Below are positions 1 to 8,375 of a stretch of 34,629 nt of DNA, piece after piece (the stretch's first letter is position 1; each line of letters begins with the position of its first letter). Where the stretch lies: the NCBI GenBank assembly GCA_003599575.1, contig QZKV01000052.1:1-34629 (forward strand), in the 5' to 3' direction. This DNA is from Desulfobacteraceae bacterium (GTDB lineage: Bacteria > Desulfobacterota > Desulfobacteria > Desulfobacterales > Desulfosarcinaceae). Made by a program: the position numbers and the translations under genes. The notes under the pieces were generated by a model that was given only the letters and a program-made list of their open reading frames with translations, was not told the DNA's origin and did not search any database.

Positions 1-332
1 AGTTGGAAATCGACAGCGAAATTGAGCTGGGGCATATCTCGACCCAATTGATGGATGAAATGGAAAACCTTTCGCCATTCGGCACCGGCAACCCGCAGCC
101 CCTCTTCATGGCCCGGCAGGTCAATGTCACCACGGCGGCCATGGTCGGCCGCGGGCACCGCCGCATGGTTTTGTGCCAGCCCAATTCCTGCGCGCCGCCG
201 ATTGCGGCCATACAGTTCAATATCGAACCGGATTGCCCGCGCGCCAACTGGTTTGAGCGGCTGGCCTTCCGGCTGCAGTGGAATCGCTACAAAGGAGGAA
301 AAGAGATTCAGATGGTGGTCGAAGCGTTTTGA
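1..332 (+). CDS. recJ: Single-stranded-DNA-specific exonuclease RecJ, C-terminal fragment
   Basis: This is the last ~109 residues of a gene that begins outside the window; the frame is open from the first bases and ends at a TGA. The segment carries LSPFGTGNPQPLF, which matches the conserved 'PFG-GNP-P-F' signature near the C-terminus of RecJ. It is followed by the beta-rich oligonucleotide-binding tail that ends with a 'IQMVVEAF'-like strand. RecJ is a 5'-3' exonuclease on single-stranded DNA used in recombination and mismatch repair; its DHH catalytic motifs would lie upstream and are not visible. The identification rests on the C-terminal signature alone, but that signature is distinctive. 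Confidence 0.88.
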   Translation, partial: LEIDSEIELGHISTQLMDEMENLSPFGTGNPQPLFMARQVNVTTAAMVGRGHRRMVLCQPNSCAPPIAAIQFNIEPDCPRANWFERLAFRLQWNRYKGGKEIQMVVEAF

Positions 333-348
333 TCGAATGCATTTTGGC

Positions 349-377
349 TTGAAAATGACGGGAGATGTCATTATGAT
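349..377 (+). promoter_or_regulatory. Candidate sigma70 promoter with a dyad in the spacer
   Basis: TTGAAA (349-354) and TATGAT (372-377) are separated by exactly 17 bp; each hexamer matches the sigma70 consensus at five of six positions. The arms AATGAC (354-359) and GTCATT (367-372) form a perfect inverted repeat with a 7-bp centre lying between the two hexamers, as an operator might. The promoter would drive the 139-aa gene starting at 452 and probably the RNase Z-like gene behind it. It is inferred from sequence only. Confidence 0.5.
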
Positions 378-451
378 GCCTTTTTTTCTAAATAGGAGCT
401 TACTGGCGGCGGCAACGGCGGATCATAACACTAAGGAAGAGGTCGGTTTGT

Positions 452-871
452 ATGGGAAAAGTATTTAGACCAAGCAATCGGGAATCGAGCATACTGTCAA
501 AAATCGAATCTTCGAAAGAGCACGCCCGGCGCAGGGCCATTCTTTCGGCGAGAGAGCACACCGAAGCGCTTGGCAGTGCGATTGCCATGAAGCTGGTGGA
601 AAACCAGCTGGTGGAGACCACCAACAAAAACAGCCTCGAAGAGCAGCTGGTCAAATGCCTGGATGACTTGTGCCATGCGGACGACTTCGATATCGACTAC
701 ATGGTATCGCCCTATCGTCAGCTGGTTCAGAATCCCAACGTGGTCAGCCTCTACGTAACCGCTTTCTTGTTGGAAAAGCTGATCAACCATAAATCGGTGG
801 TGGACATCTTCGGCTCCGACACCGAAATTTACGGCTGTATTCACCAACAGGTAAACAGAATCCTGCCCTGA
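452..871 (+). CDS. Conserved-looking protein of unknown function (139 aa)
   Basis: The ATG at 452 is preceded by AAGGAAGAGG. The product is a soluble, largely helical 139-aa protein without signal peptide or membrane segment. The N-terminal third is rich in Lys, Arg, Glu and Ser (for example SSKEHARRRA), and the middle contains an acidic stretch around HADDFDIDYM. I do not recognise a catalytic motif or named domain. It has its own plausible promoter and ends only 11 bp before the RNase Z-like gene, so the two are probably co-transcribed. The codon pattern and Shine-Dalgarno sequence argue that it is real. The antisense reading frame at 497-847 is a shadow. Confidence 0.75.
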   Translation: MGKVFRPSNRESSILSKIESSKEHARRRAILSAREHTEALGSAIAMKLVENQLVETTNKNSLEEQLVKCLDDLCHADDFDIDYMVSPYRQLVQNPNVVSLYVTAFLLEKLINHKSVVDIFGSDTEIYGCIHQQVNRILP

Positions 872-882
872 CGCAGGGGATT

Positions 883-1890
883 ATGCGTCCATCTTTTTAT
901 AGCCGGCTGATCAACGGTCCTTTCGGCGATCCGGGGCTGCTGATCAACCTGACTTTCCGCAAACAAACCCTGCTCTTCGACCTGGGTGATCTCAGTGCCT
1001 TGTCACCCAACGATCTTCTCAAGGTCCATCGAATATTCATCACCCACACCCACATGGACCATTTCGTCGGTTTCGACTTGCTCTTGCGGCTGATGCTCGG
1101 TCGCTCCAGACGGTTGTTCCTCTATGGCCCCAAAGGCTTCCTCGGCAATATCGCCGGCAAACTCGCCGCTTACACCTGGAATCTGGTTCAAAATTACAGC
1201 GATGCCCTGGTGATCGAGGCTACCGAAATCGACGGGGATCGCCGGATCCGGCAAACCTTCGACTGCCGATCGGCTTTTAAGGCAGCTGAACCGCGGCACG
1301 ACCATTTCTCCGCTGATGTGGCCCATGAAGAGCCGGCTTTTTGCGTCCGGACCGCGCTTTTGGACCACCAGATTCCCTGCCTGGCCTACAGCCTTGAAGA
1401 GCAGTTCCATGTCAACATCCTCAAAGCCCGATTGGACGAACTCGGATTGGGGGTCGGGCCATGGCTCTCCGCTTTCAAAACGTTGCTGTTCCAGGGGGCG
1501 GATCCGGCCACCGAAGTGCACGCCCCCAGTGTTGGGGCGCCCGCCTCCCAGCGGACGTTTGGCTTGAAAGAGTTAAGCGCTAAAATCGCCCACATCACCC
1601 GGGGTCAAAAGATCGCCTACATTACCGATGCCGTGCACAGCCCGGCCAATGAAGAAAAGATGATCCGATTGGCCGCGGGAGCCGATCATCTTTTCATCGA
1701 AGCGGCTTTCCTGGACAGCGAAGGAACCATTGCCCGGGACAAATTTCACCTTACCGCCCGTCAGGCCGGGTTGATCGCCCGCCAAGCCGGGGCCAAACAG
1801 ATGACCATCTTCCACCATTCACCCCGTTATTATGACCAGGGTCATCTGCTGGAAGCCGAGGCCAGAGCCGCGTTTGAAGGCAGACACTAG
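883..1890 (+). CDS. RNase Z-like metallo-beta-lactamase-fold hydrolase
   Basis: The 335-aa product has the metal-binding motif HTHMDH (H55, H57, D59, H60), a conserved ITD (D249) and a late FHHSPRY block (about residues 310-316). That last block matches the 'HFSPRY' end of tRNase Z/ElaC. The stretch LGLGVGPWLSAFKTLLFQG resembles the 'lG-p-GPl---Lk-G' segment of RNase Z. RNase Z is a zinc endonuclease that trims the 3' end of pre-tRNA. Met in HxHMDH replaces the Gly usual in bacterial RNase Z, and the region between about 110 and 180 is divergent, so this may be a paralogue with another phosphodiester substrate. It follows the 139-aa gene by 11 bp. Confidence 0.75.
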   Translation: MRPSFYSRLINGPFGDPGLLINLTFRKQTLLFDLGDLSALSPNDLLKVHRIFITHTHMDHFVGFDLLLRLMLGRSRRLFLYGPKGFLGNIAGKLAAYTWNLVQNYSDALVIEATEIDGDRRIRQTFDCRSAFKAAEPRHDHFSADVAHEEPAFCVRTALLDHQIPCLAYSLEEQFHVNILKARLDELGLGVGPWLSAFKTLLFQGADPATEVHAPSVGAPASQRTFGLKELSAKIAHITRGQKIAYITDAVHSPANEEKMIRLAAGADHLFIEAAFLDSEGTIARDKFHLTARQAGLIARQAGAKQMTIFHHSPRYYDQGHLLEAEARAAFEGRH

Positions 1891-1930
1891 CGCGGTCGGA
1901 CAAAAAACCCGGTCAACACAAAGAACCGGT

Positions 1931-1984
1931 CAACCCAATAAACCCAACAAACTCAACAAACCCAACAAACTCAACAAACCCAAT
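1931..1984. repeat. Tandem 9-bp repeat array (six units)
   Basis: Six consecutive nonamers can be read. The core unit is AAACCCAAC, alternating with AAACTCAAC; the first unit (CAACCCAAT) and last unit (AAACCCAAT) are degenerate. The higher-order period is therefore 18 bp over the central four units. The array lies in the 108-bp gap between the RNase Z-like gene and the SDR gene, and it abuts the SDR Shine-Dalgarno AAGGAG (1985-1990). The transcript of this strand would be A/C-rich and nearly free of G, so it would stay unstructured. Confidence 0.85.
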
Positions 1985-1998
1985 AAGGAGACTTCACC

Positions 1999-2781
1999 AT
2001 GGATCTGACCCATGCCGTCGCCATCGTCACCGGCTCATCGTCCGGCATCGGAGCGGCCATTGCCCGGCAGCTCAGTGCCAAAGGATGCAAGGTAACCATC
2101 AACTACAGCCATAACGAAGAAGGGGCCCGGGCGGTGGCGGACGAGTGCGGCGCCTTGGGCGGCCAGATACTGCTTCAGCGCGCCGATGTATCCCAGGATG
2201 ACGAGTGCCGGTCCCTGGTGGAAGACACCTTAAAGCAGTTCGGCCGGCTGGATATACTGGTGAACAATGCCGGCACGACCAAATTTTGTTTGCATCAGAA
2301 TTTGGGTGGATTGAGCAGGAGCGATTTCCTCGATATCTACGCCGTGAACCTGATCGGGCCGTTTCAAATGACCCGCGCGGCCGAAGCGGCCATGCGCCGT
2401 CAGCCCGTGGCCCACATCGTCAATATGGCCTCGATCGCCGCACTGACCGGGGTGGGCAGCTCGATCGCCTATGCCGCCTCCAAGGGGGCGCTGGTGACCA
2501 TGACGATGTCGCTGGCGCGCGTACTCGGCCCCCAGATCCGGGTCAATGCGATTTGCCCCGGCTTCGTGGAAGGTGAATGGCTGAAGAAGGGTTTGGGCGA
2601 GGAAAGATATGAGTCCATCCGCAGTCAATATGCGCAGATATCTCCGCTCAAGGCTACGGCCACGCCCGAAACAGTGGCCCACACCGTGCTCGCCCTGGTC
2701 GGCGGCGGCGACTGGACCACCGGCGAAACCATCATCGTGGACGGCGGGGCTCACCTTCACACGGCGCCGCTGAGAAGGTAA
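1999..2781 (+). CDS. SDR-family NAD(P)-dependent oxidoreductase (FabG-like)
   Basis: This 260-aa short-chain dehydrogenase/reductase has the nucleotide-binding motif TGSSSGIG (residues 11-18), NNAG (89-92) and N117. The catalytic set is S145, Y158 and K162 within YAASK. The C-terminal IIVDGGAHL block is typical of FabG-like classical SDRs. AAGGAG eight bases upstream fixes the ATG at 1999. Such enzymes reduce or oxidise hydroxyl/keto groups; the substrate cannot be read from sequence. It is unlikely to be the housekeeping FabG because no fatty-acid genes surround it. It converges with mqnC downstream, with no clear terminator between them. Confidence 0.85.
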   Translation: MDLTHAVAIVTGSSSGIGAAIARQLSAKGCKVTINYSHNEEGARAVADECGALGGQILLQRADVSQDDECRSLVEDTLKQFGRLDILVNNAGTTKFCLHQNLGGLSRSDFLDIYAVNLIGPFQMTRAAEAAMRRQPVAHIVNMASIAALTGVGSSIAYAASKGALVTMTMSLARVLGPQIRVNAICPGFVEGEWLKKGLGEERYESIRSQYAQISPLKATATPETVAHTVLALVGGGDWTTGETIIVDGGAHLHTAPLRR

Positions 2782-2873
2782 ACAAGCCGCCCGGTCTTGA
2801 AACTTTTATATCTTCAGCATGCCGCGCATGAAGAAGAGGAAGGATCAACAGATTCAATACTTCATCTTCATGG

Positions 2874-3980
2874 TCAGACTTCATCGGCGGCGCCGATGCC
2901 CACCGGCTCAGGTTCTTCAAAGACGTGCAGCACATTGTAGAAAGAATTGCGCTGGGCCGGAGTAAAACCGGCCCGGCGGATAATGGTCTGCACGTTTTTC
3001 ACGGTCGTGGCGCGTTCATGGCCGGCCTGCTGCAGCACGTTTTCTTCGAACAGGATGCCGCCGAAATCGTCGGCGCCCGCCAGCAGCCCCAGCTGGCCGG
3101 CGCCCACACTTTCGCTGAACCATGAAGATTGGATGTGCTCGAAATTGTCCAGCACCAAGCGGGCCACGGCGATGATGCGCACATATTTGGCCGGATGAAC
3201 GGGATTTTCCAAGCCGCGCCCCAGAGGCGTCTGCCCGGGTTTAAACGACCAGGCAATGAAACTGGCAAAACCGCCGCTGCGTTCTTGCAGGTCGCGCAAG
3301 CGCAGCAGATGATCGATGATTTCCGCATCGGTCTCCACATGCCCGTACATCATGGTGGCGGTGGTGCGAAAACCGATCCGGTGGGCGGTTTCGCACACCC
3401 GCAGCCATTGTTCGGTATCCGCCTTGGCGGGCGCGATGATCGAGCGCACGCGCTCGGAAAGAATCTCCGCGCCGCCGCCCGGTATGGTGCGTATGCCTTG
3501 GGCATAAACAGCCTCCAAAACAGCGCCCACATCGGTTTGCTCCTGCTGCGCCATGAACAGATATTCGGCCGGGCTGAATGGATGAATGTGGATTGCGGGA
3601 CAGGCCTCCTGGATGGCCCTGATGTAGGCCAGCCAATCGCGAAGGAATACCTTGGGGTTGTGGCCGCCCTGCAGCAGCACGGTCGTGGCGCCCATGTCGC
3701 AGGCATGCTTGACCTTTTCGGCGACCGCCTGCGGGGTGAGCGTGTAAGCGTCGGCATCGCCGGGCCCGCGGCAGAAGGCGCAGAAACGACAACGCGTCAC
3801 GCATACATTGGTGTAGTTGGGGTTGGTGTCGCATACAAACGTTACCCGCCGGTGGGGATGGCGGCGCATGCGCGCGGCATGGGCCGCGGCCATCACCTCG
3901 CCCAAAGGCGCGCGGGTCAGCAGTTCGAGGGCCTCCCGGCGATCGATGCGGCCGCCGGCAGGGATATCTGTGCTATCCAT
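2874..3980 (-). CDS. mqnC: Cyclic dehypoxanthine futalosine synthase MqnC (radical SAM)
   Basis: This 368-aa radical SAM enzyme would convert dehypoxanthine futalosine to cyclic dehypoxanthine futalosine in the futalosine menaquinone route. The cluster motif is C60-VTR-C64-RF-C67 after the family context NPNYTNVC. Downstream are LLQGGHNP, IPGGGAEIL and FIAWSFKPGQTPL; the last block (W-F-P after FIA) separates MqnC from MqnE. I chose the ATG at 3980: AGGA lies nine bases upstream and this start overlaps the mqnA stop by 8 nt. A longer frame reaches 4022 but lies inside mqnA. A fourth Cys (C70) follows the cluster where family members usually have Tyr. It is the last gene of the mqnE-mqnA-mqnC run. 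Confidence 0.93.
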   Translation of the reverse strand: MDSTDIPAGGRIDRREALELLTRAPLGEVMAAAHAARMRRHPHRRVTFVCDTNPNYTNVCVTRCRFCAFCRGPGDADAYTLTPQAVAEKVKHACDMGATTVLLQGGHNPKVFLRDWLAYIRAIQEACPAIHIHPFSPAEYLFMAQQEQTDVGAVLEAVYAQGIRTIPGGGAEILSERVRSIIAPAKADTEQWLRVCETAHRIGFRTTATMMYGHVETDAEIIDHLLRLRDLQERSGGFASFIAWSFKPGQTPLGRGLENPVHPAKYVRIIAVARLVLDNFEHIQSSWFSESVGAGQLGLLAGADDFGGILFEENVLQQAGHERATTVKNVQTIIRRAGFTPAQRNSFYNVLHVFEEPEPVGIGAADEV

Positions 3981-4815
3981 GTTGATGTTTCCTGTGTTCT
4001 GAGGCGCCCGGTTCGCCCGCAAACCAGGCCATCCGTCCCTTGCCCGACAGCGCCCGCCATTCCTGGTGGAAGCGGGCTTGCCCTTCCAAGTCCAGTGCCG
4101 TCAGGCAGCGCCGGATAATTTTGAGATACCGGCGAACGTACTCATGGGGCAGGTCCAGCCGGGAAGCCGTTTTCGGAACCGAACGTTCGATCAAGGCGGG
4201 TTCTTCGCCCGCAAAGGTCGAAAGCCAGCTTTCCAGGCTGTGCCGGAGGGTGTCCGGGGCGTCGCTGCGCACCACCCAGCGGGCGAAGACAAAGGGCAGC
4301 TGCCTGCGCTGATGCCAGCGGGAGGCCAGATCGGTGACGTGGGCATACGTTTTTACATGCCCCTGGCCTTCCCAGGCATGCAGCCAGGTCAAGGCGGTAT
4401 CGCCGATCACCAGTTCGCCGTTGGCCGGCGCGCACGGGCCCGCCAGGGCAGGCATGCGGTCGAAGCCGAGCTGAGCGCCCATCAGCAGATAGAGCAGGCG
4501 CACGCTGGAGGCCGACTCGTCGGTCAGCCGCACGGTCATGCCCGCATGAAACGCTTCCAAAGGGCGGTCGGAAAAAAAGAGCACGCTCATGACTTCCTGA
4601 AGGGCGGCGATCCCGAACATCCCCAAGGGGGTCACAACCCCTTCCAGGGCATCCAACCCGCCCACCGGAACAGCCGCCGCCCAAGCGGCGCCGCTCTGCA
4701 GGGCCTGGATGCTGTTGCGCGGCTTGCAATGAACAAAACAACACCCCGCCGGCGGCCCCAAGGCTTCGTAAGGGGCCATATTGGCGTAGGGAATCATGGC
4801 GATTGGATAATTCAT
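3973..4815 (-). CDS. mqnA: Chorismate dehydratase MqnA
   Basis: The 280-aa product matches MqnA, a periplasmic-binding-protein-like fold that dehydrates chorismate to 3-[(1-carboxyvinyl)oxy]benzoate, the first step of the futalosine pathway. Supporting segments are the N-terminal IPYANMAPY, the NSIQALQSGAAWAAAVPVGGLDAL region, VRLTDESASSVRLLYLLM, GDTALTW, and the late LPFVFARWVV (MqnA proteins carry a conserved 'P-vfa-W' there). No signal peptide is present, as expected for the cytoplasmic enzyme. It starts 15 bp after the mqnE stop and overlaps mqnC by 8 nt, implying translational coupling. The C-terminal ~25 residues (rich in Gly, Ala, Ser, His) are probably unconserved. Confidence 0.93.
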   Translation of the reverse strand: MNYPIAMIPYANMAPYEALGPPAGCCFVHCKPRNSIQALQSGAAWAAAVPVGGLDALEGVVTPLGMFGIAALQEVMSVLFFSDRPLEAFHAGMTVRLTDESASSVRLLYLLMGAQLGFDRMPALAGPCAPANGELVIGDTALTWLHAWEGQGHVKTYAHVTDLASRWHQRRQLPFVFARWVVRSDAPDTLRHSLESWLSTFAGEEPALIERSVPKTASRLDLPHEYVRRYLKIIRRCLTALDLEGQARFHQEWRALSGKGRMAWFAGEPGASEHRKHQHG

Positions 4816-4830
4816 GGTCTCAAGTGTTCT

Positions 4831-5910
4831 CTATTCTATTTTTAGCGGCTCGAAGCGTCCATCCCGTTCCACCGGCACGAACCCGGCCATGCGAATGGTT
4901 TCGGTCATGCGGGCGCGTGCCAGGCCTTTTGGGGTAGTGGCGCCGGCAAGATGGGCGATCTTCTCTTCCGAGATGGTGCCGTCCATATCGTCCGCCCCCC
5001 AGCTCAACCCGGCGGCGGCGGTTTCCACTCCGCTCATGGGCCAATAGGACTTCAGGTGATCGATATTGTCCAGCACCATGCGGGCGATCGCCAAAACGGC
5101 CAATGTTTCCAGGGGGGTCGGGCCATGGGTCAAAAAGTTGCCTTCGCCCGGTTGAAACGCCAGGGGGATAAAGCAGGCAAACCCCTTGCTTTCATCCTGC
5201 GCCCGGCGCAGGATCAGCATATGCTCGATCCGCTCGGCCCACGTATCCCCGAAGCCGAACAGCATGGTGGCGTTGGTGGGTAATCCCAAGCGATGGGCCG
5301 TCTGGTGCAGGCGGATCCATTCCGCCGGTCCGATTTTGTTCTTCCAATGCTGCTGGTGCAGCCGGTCGGAAAAAATCTCCGCCCCGCCCCCCGGCAGTGC
5401 TTGCACACCGGCCGCTTTGAGCGCTTCCAGAATTTCGGTTGCGCTGCGGCGGCTGGTTTTGGCAAAGTAGGCGATTTCCACGGCCGTAAAGGCCTTGATG
5501 TGTAAATCGGGGTATTGCGAACGCAGCCGGCGCACCAGTTCCAGGCTGCGCTCATACGGCCACACCTGGTTCAATCCACCGGTGATATGGGCCTCGGCGG
5601 GCTGCAGCTTCGAAATCTTGCCCAGGATCTCTTCTTCGCTCAGCACATAGGCATGCGCATCGTTTTTGGAAGCGGCATAGTTGCAAAAGGTGCAACGCGC
5701 CCCGCAGATATTGGCCGGATTGATCTGCAGGTTGAAAACAAAGGTGGCCCTGTCGCCGTAGCGCAGCCTTCGATTGGCCAGGGCCGCTTGTCCCAGGGCA
5801 TGCAAGCGATCCGGCGTGATGCGCGCAGCCAGCGCCATGGCCTCGTCCCGCTCGATGCGCCGGCCCCCGGCACCATTCTCTAACGCGCGCTCGAAAAGAA
5901 GATCGATCAT
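4831..5910 (-). CDS. mqnE: Aminodeoxyfutalosine synthase MqnE (radical SAM)
   Basis: This 359-aa radical SAM enzyme joins the MqnA product to the adenosyl group of SAM, giving 6-amino-6-deoxyfutalosine. The [4Fe-4S] motif is C69-GAR-C73-TF-C76. Family blocks include EAHITGGL, LHIKAFTAVEIAYFAK, LPGGGAEIF, NATMLFGFGDTW and CFIPLAFQPGEGNFL; the FIPLAF-P block is diagnostic of MqnE rather than MqnC. The ATG at 5910 has only a weak GGA upstream, but the N-terminus matches the expected length. It heads the tight mqnE-mqnA-mqnC set and follows the UbiD gene by 102 bp. Confidence 0.93.
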   Translation of the reverse strand: MIDLLFERALENGAGGRRIERDEAMALAARITPDRLHALGQAALANRRLRYGDRATFVFNLQINPANICGARCTFCNYAASKNDAHAYVLSEEEILGKISKLQPAEAHITGGLNQVWPYERSLELVRRLRSQYPDLHIKAFTAVEIAYFAKTSRRSATEILEALKAAGVQALPGGGAEIFSDRLHQQHWKNKIGPAEWIRLHQTAHRLGLPTNATMLFGFGDTWAERIEHMLILRRAQDESKGFACFIPLAFQPGEGNFLTHGPTPLETLAVLAIARMVLDNIDHLKSYWPMSGVETAAAGLSWGADDMDGTISEEKIAHLAGATTPKGLARARMTETIRMAGFVPVERDGRFEPLKIE

Positions 5911-6012
5911 AGCGTCCGTACCTGTTGAAACTCTCCAGCAAAAAAGATCGCCGGATCACGGGCATCCTGTCCAGGGGCCTGGCAGGAAAAAGGAAATTCG
6001 AGGCATGCAATT

Positions 6013-7797
6013 TTAAATTGAAGTTTTATTGGGAATCCCATAGCTTTTCCATTTCTCGTCCACCCGCCGCGCCACAGCGGGATCGAATGCCACGGGCCGT
6101 GGATAGCCCTTTTTCCAGCGGGCGTCAATGGCTATGGGGAAATCCAGCAGCAGCCGGTTGCCCTGGATGCGACGCCCGGCCGGGTGCAGATCGGAGGCCG
6201 GGTCAAAGCGGGTGAACCAGCCCCACAGCAGCAGCATCGGGTCATCCACCGGCACATCGGCGCTGACCACCACATGAAACAGATACCGGCCCGCAGTTTC
6301 ATGATGGCGCAGCGTTTCGCACAAGGAGGTAAAATCGCTGAAGCCATCCTTGACCTGAACGACCAGGAAAGCCGGCCCGCAAGCGCCTGCGGCGCGCACC
6401 CCCGGATGCAGTTCACCCGCCGCGGGCGGTTCCGGAGGGGCTGTCTTGCGGAGCGTTCCGGCAGCCGTACGGGTGGCCAGCAGGATCAGGCGGCTGCCGG
6501 TGTTCATGGCCGGACCGGTGAAGTCCAGGGTATCCTGGGCCGTGGGCGCCAGCAGATGTACTCCTTCCACCGGCAGGTGGCGCCACAAAGCGGCGCTCAC
6601 CGCGCGAAAATCACGCACATTCACTTCCGGATCGACCGCAATCATCACTTTGGTCAAGGAGAGCTGGCCTTCACCCAGCAGGCCCAAGGTGAATTTGAGC
6701 GCCTCCTGAGGATAGCGCTGGCGCACGGACAGCACCGCCAGGGGATGAAAGCCGGTTTCCGGATAGGCCCACAGGTCCATTACGGCCGGCTTGATCATCC
6801 GCAGCAAGGGCAGCGTGATCTCCTGCAGCGCTTCACCGATGTAATAATCTTCCTGGACCGGCTTGCCCACCACGGTGGCCGGATAGATCGCCCCCGCCCG
6901 GGCCAGGATGCGCTGCACCCGCAAAACAGGATATTCAGCCGCTGCCGAGTAGTGGCCGAAATGATCGCCGAAAGGTCCCTCCATGCGCCTGTCGCCTGGA
7001 AACACCTGCCCTTCCAGCACGAATTCGGCCGCAGCCGGAATACGATGGCCCGTAACGGTCCGGCGTATAACGTCCAGGGGACGGCCCGTCAGGTAGGCCG
7101 CCAGAAGCCGCTCATCCACCCCCTCGGGCAGCGGCGCCACGGCTGCAAGGGTCAAGGCGGGCGGTCCCCCCAGGATCACGCTGACGCTTAAGGGCCTCCC
7201 GGACCGGGCGGCCGTGTGAAAATGAAACCCGCCCCCCTTTTCGATCTGCCAGTGCATGCCCGTGGATGCGGCGTCAAAACGCTGCATCCGGTAGATCCCC
7301 AGATTGCCCTGACCGGTGTACGGATCGGTAGTATGCACGAGGGGCAGGGTGAAAAAGGGCCCGCCGTCTTCCGGCCAGCACGTCAGCACCGGCAATTTCA
7401 TCAAATCGGGCGGTTCGATGCTATGTTCAAGGATGGGGCCGCGCCTGACCGTACGCATGCGGGCGGCCGACAAGCGGCGCAGATCGCGGCGCGCCCGCCA
7501 CAAACCCTTCAGGGAGGGCGGCATCAGATGGTGCCCGATGCGCGCCAATTGTTGACCCAGCTCGGCAGGCGGTGCCCCGCAGGCCATGGCCACGCGCCGG
7601 GGTGTGCCGAACAGATTGCTGACGACTCGAAAGGCGGAACCTTTGACCCGCTCGAACAACAACGCCGGTCCGCCGGCCGCGATGACCCGGTGTTGGATGA
7701 CCGTGATCTCCTGGTTGGGATCGACTTCGGTGCGCACGCGCACCAATTCCCCGCGGCGCTCCAGATCCCGCAAAAAAGATCGCAAGTCCGCGTGCAT
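6013..7797 (-). CDS. mqnL: UbiD-family menaquinone decarboxylase (MqnL type)
   Basis: The 594-aa product is a UbiD-family decarboxylase of the long type found in menaquinone clusters. It begins DLRSFLRDLERRGELVRV and carries E273-GPFGDHFGHYS, the conserved block holding catalytic acid residues of UbiD enzymes, which use prenylated FMN. In the futalosine pathway this family (MqnL) is thought to remove the carboxylate from the prenylated dihydroxynaphthoate. A longer open frame reaches 8049 but runs through ubiX. The ATG at 7797 is chosen because it shares one base with the ubiX stop (TGATG), a coupling signal. The C-terminal region also fits the family. The role is assigned from family plus context. 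Confidence 0.9.
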   Translation of the reverse strand: MHADLRSFLRDLERRGELVRVRTEVDPNQEITVIQHRVIAAGGPALLFERVKGSAFRVVSNLFGTPRRVAMACGAPPAELGQQLARIGHHLMPPSLKGLWRARRDLRRLSAARMRTVRRGPILEHSIEPPDLMKLPVLTCWPEDGGPFFTLPLVHTTDPYTGQGNLGIYRMQRFDAASTGMHWQIEKGGGFHFHTAARSGRPLSVSVILGGPPALTLAAVAPLPEGVDERLLAAYLTGRPLDVIRRTVTGHRIPAAAEFVLEGQVFPGDRRMEGPFGDHFGHYSAAAEYPVLRVQRILARAGAIYPATVVGKPVQEDYYIGEALQEITLPLLRMIKPAVMDLWAYPETGFHPLAVLSVRQRYPQEALKFTLGLLGEGQLSLTKVMIAVDPEVNVRDFRAVSAALWRHLPVEGVHLLAPTAQDTLDFTGPAMNTGSRLILLATRTAAGTLRKTAPPEPPAAGELHPGVRAAGACGPAFLVVQVKDGFSDFTSLCETLRHHETAGRYLFHVVVSADVPVDDPMLLLWGWFTRFDPASDLHPAGRRIQGNRLLLDFPIAIDARWKKGYPRPVAFDPAVARRVDEKWKSYGIPNKTSI

Positions 7798-8375
7798 CAA
7801 AGCATATCCTCCCAGGTCTCCGCCATGCGGCGGCCCAAGAGCGACAGCACCCGCTCCACAAACGCATCCATCAGGTCGTGCAGGCTGATCTGGTGTGGTG
7901 TTTTGCCCTTGAACATGAAAAAGGGGGGCGTAATGGGCATGATGATGGCGCCGGCCGCACTGACCCGAACCGCATTTTGCAGATCGATAGATGTTAAAGG
8001 CGCCTCGCGCACGCCCAAGATCAAGGGCCGCCGCTCCTTGAGATGGCAATGGGCGGCGCGCGTGATCAGGTTATCGGCCAATCCATTGGCAATGCGTCCC
8101 AGCGTATTGACCGAACACGGCAATATGACCATGCCGATCGTCTCGGTAGATCCGGATGCGGGCGGCGCGGTCAGGTCGTCTGCATCGTACACCCGGCCGG
8201 CGGTCTGCGCCAGGGCCTCGAAAGAACCGCATTCACGGGCAAAGACCTCCTTGGCCCAACGGCTGGCCATAAGGAGCGTGGGCCAGGGTGATTTGGCCAG
8301 CAGCAATTGGGCGGCATACGCGCCCGAGGCGCCGGTCATGGCCACAATAAGCGGCGGCTTGTTTGAGGCGGTCAT
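7797..8375 (-). CDS. mqnM: UbiX-family flavin prenyltransferase (MqnM type)
   Basis: The 192-aa product is a UbiX/Pad flavin prenyltransferase, which makes the prenyl-FMN cofactor that UbiD needs. It shows the N-terminal TGASGAYAA flavin-binding loop, ILPCSVNTLGRIANGLADNL, HLKERRPLILGVREAPL, and PPFFMFKGKTPHQI near the end; all are UbiX landmarks. GGAGG lies just upstream of the ATG at 8375. Its stop overlaps the UbiD start by one base, so enzyme and cofactor supply are made together. No membrane segment is present. A minor alternative is that the cofactor also serves other UbiD paralogues in the cell. Confidence 0.92.
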   Translation of the reverse strand: MTASNKPPLIVAMTGASGAYAAQLLLAKSPWPTLLMASRWAKEVFARECGSFEALAQTAGRVYDADDLTAPPASGSTETIGMVILPCSVNTLGRIANGLADNLITRAAHCHLKERRPLILGVREAPLTSIDLQNAVRVSAAGAIIMPITPPFFMFKGKTPHQISLHDLMDAFVERVLSLLGRRMAETWEDML

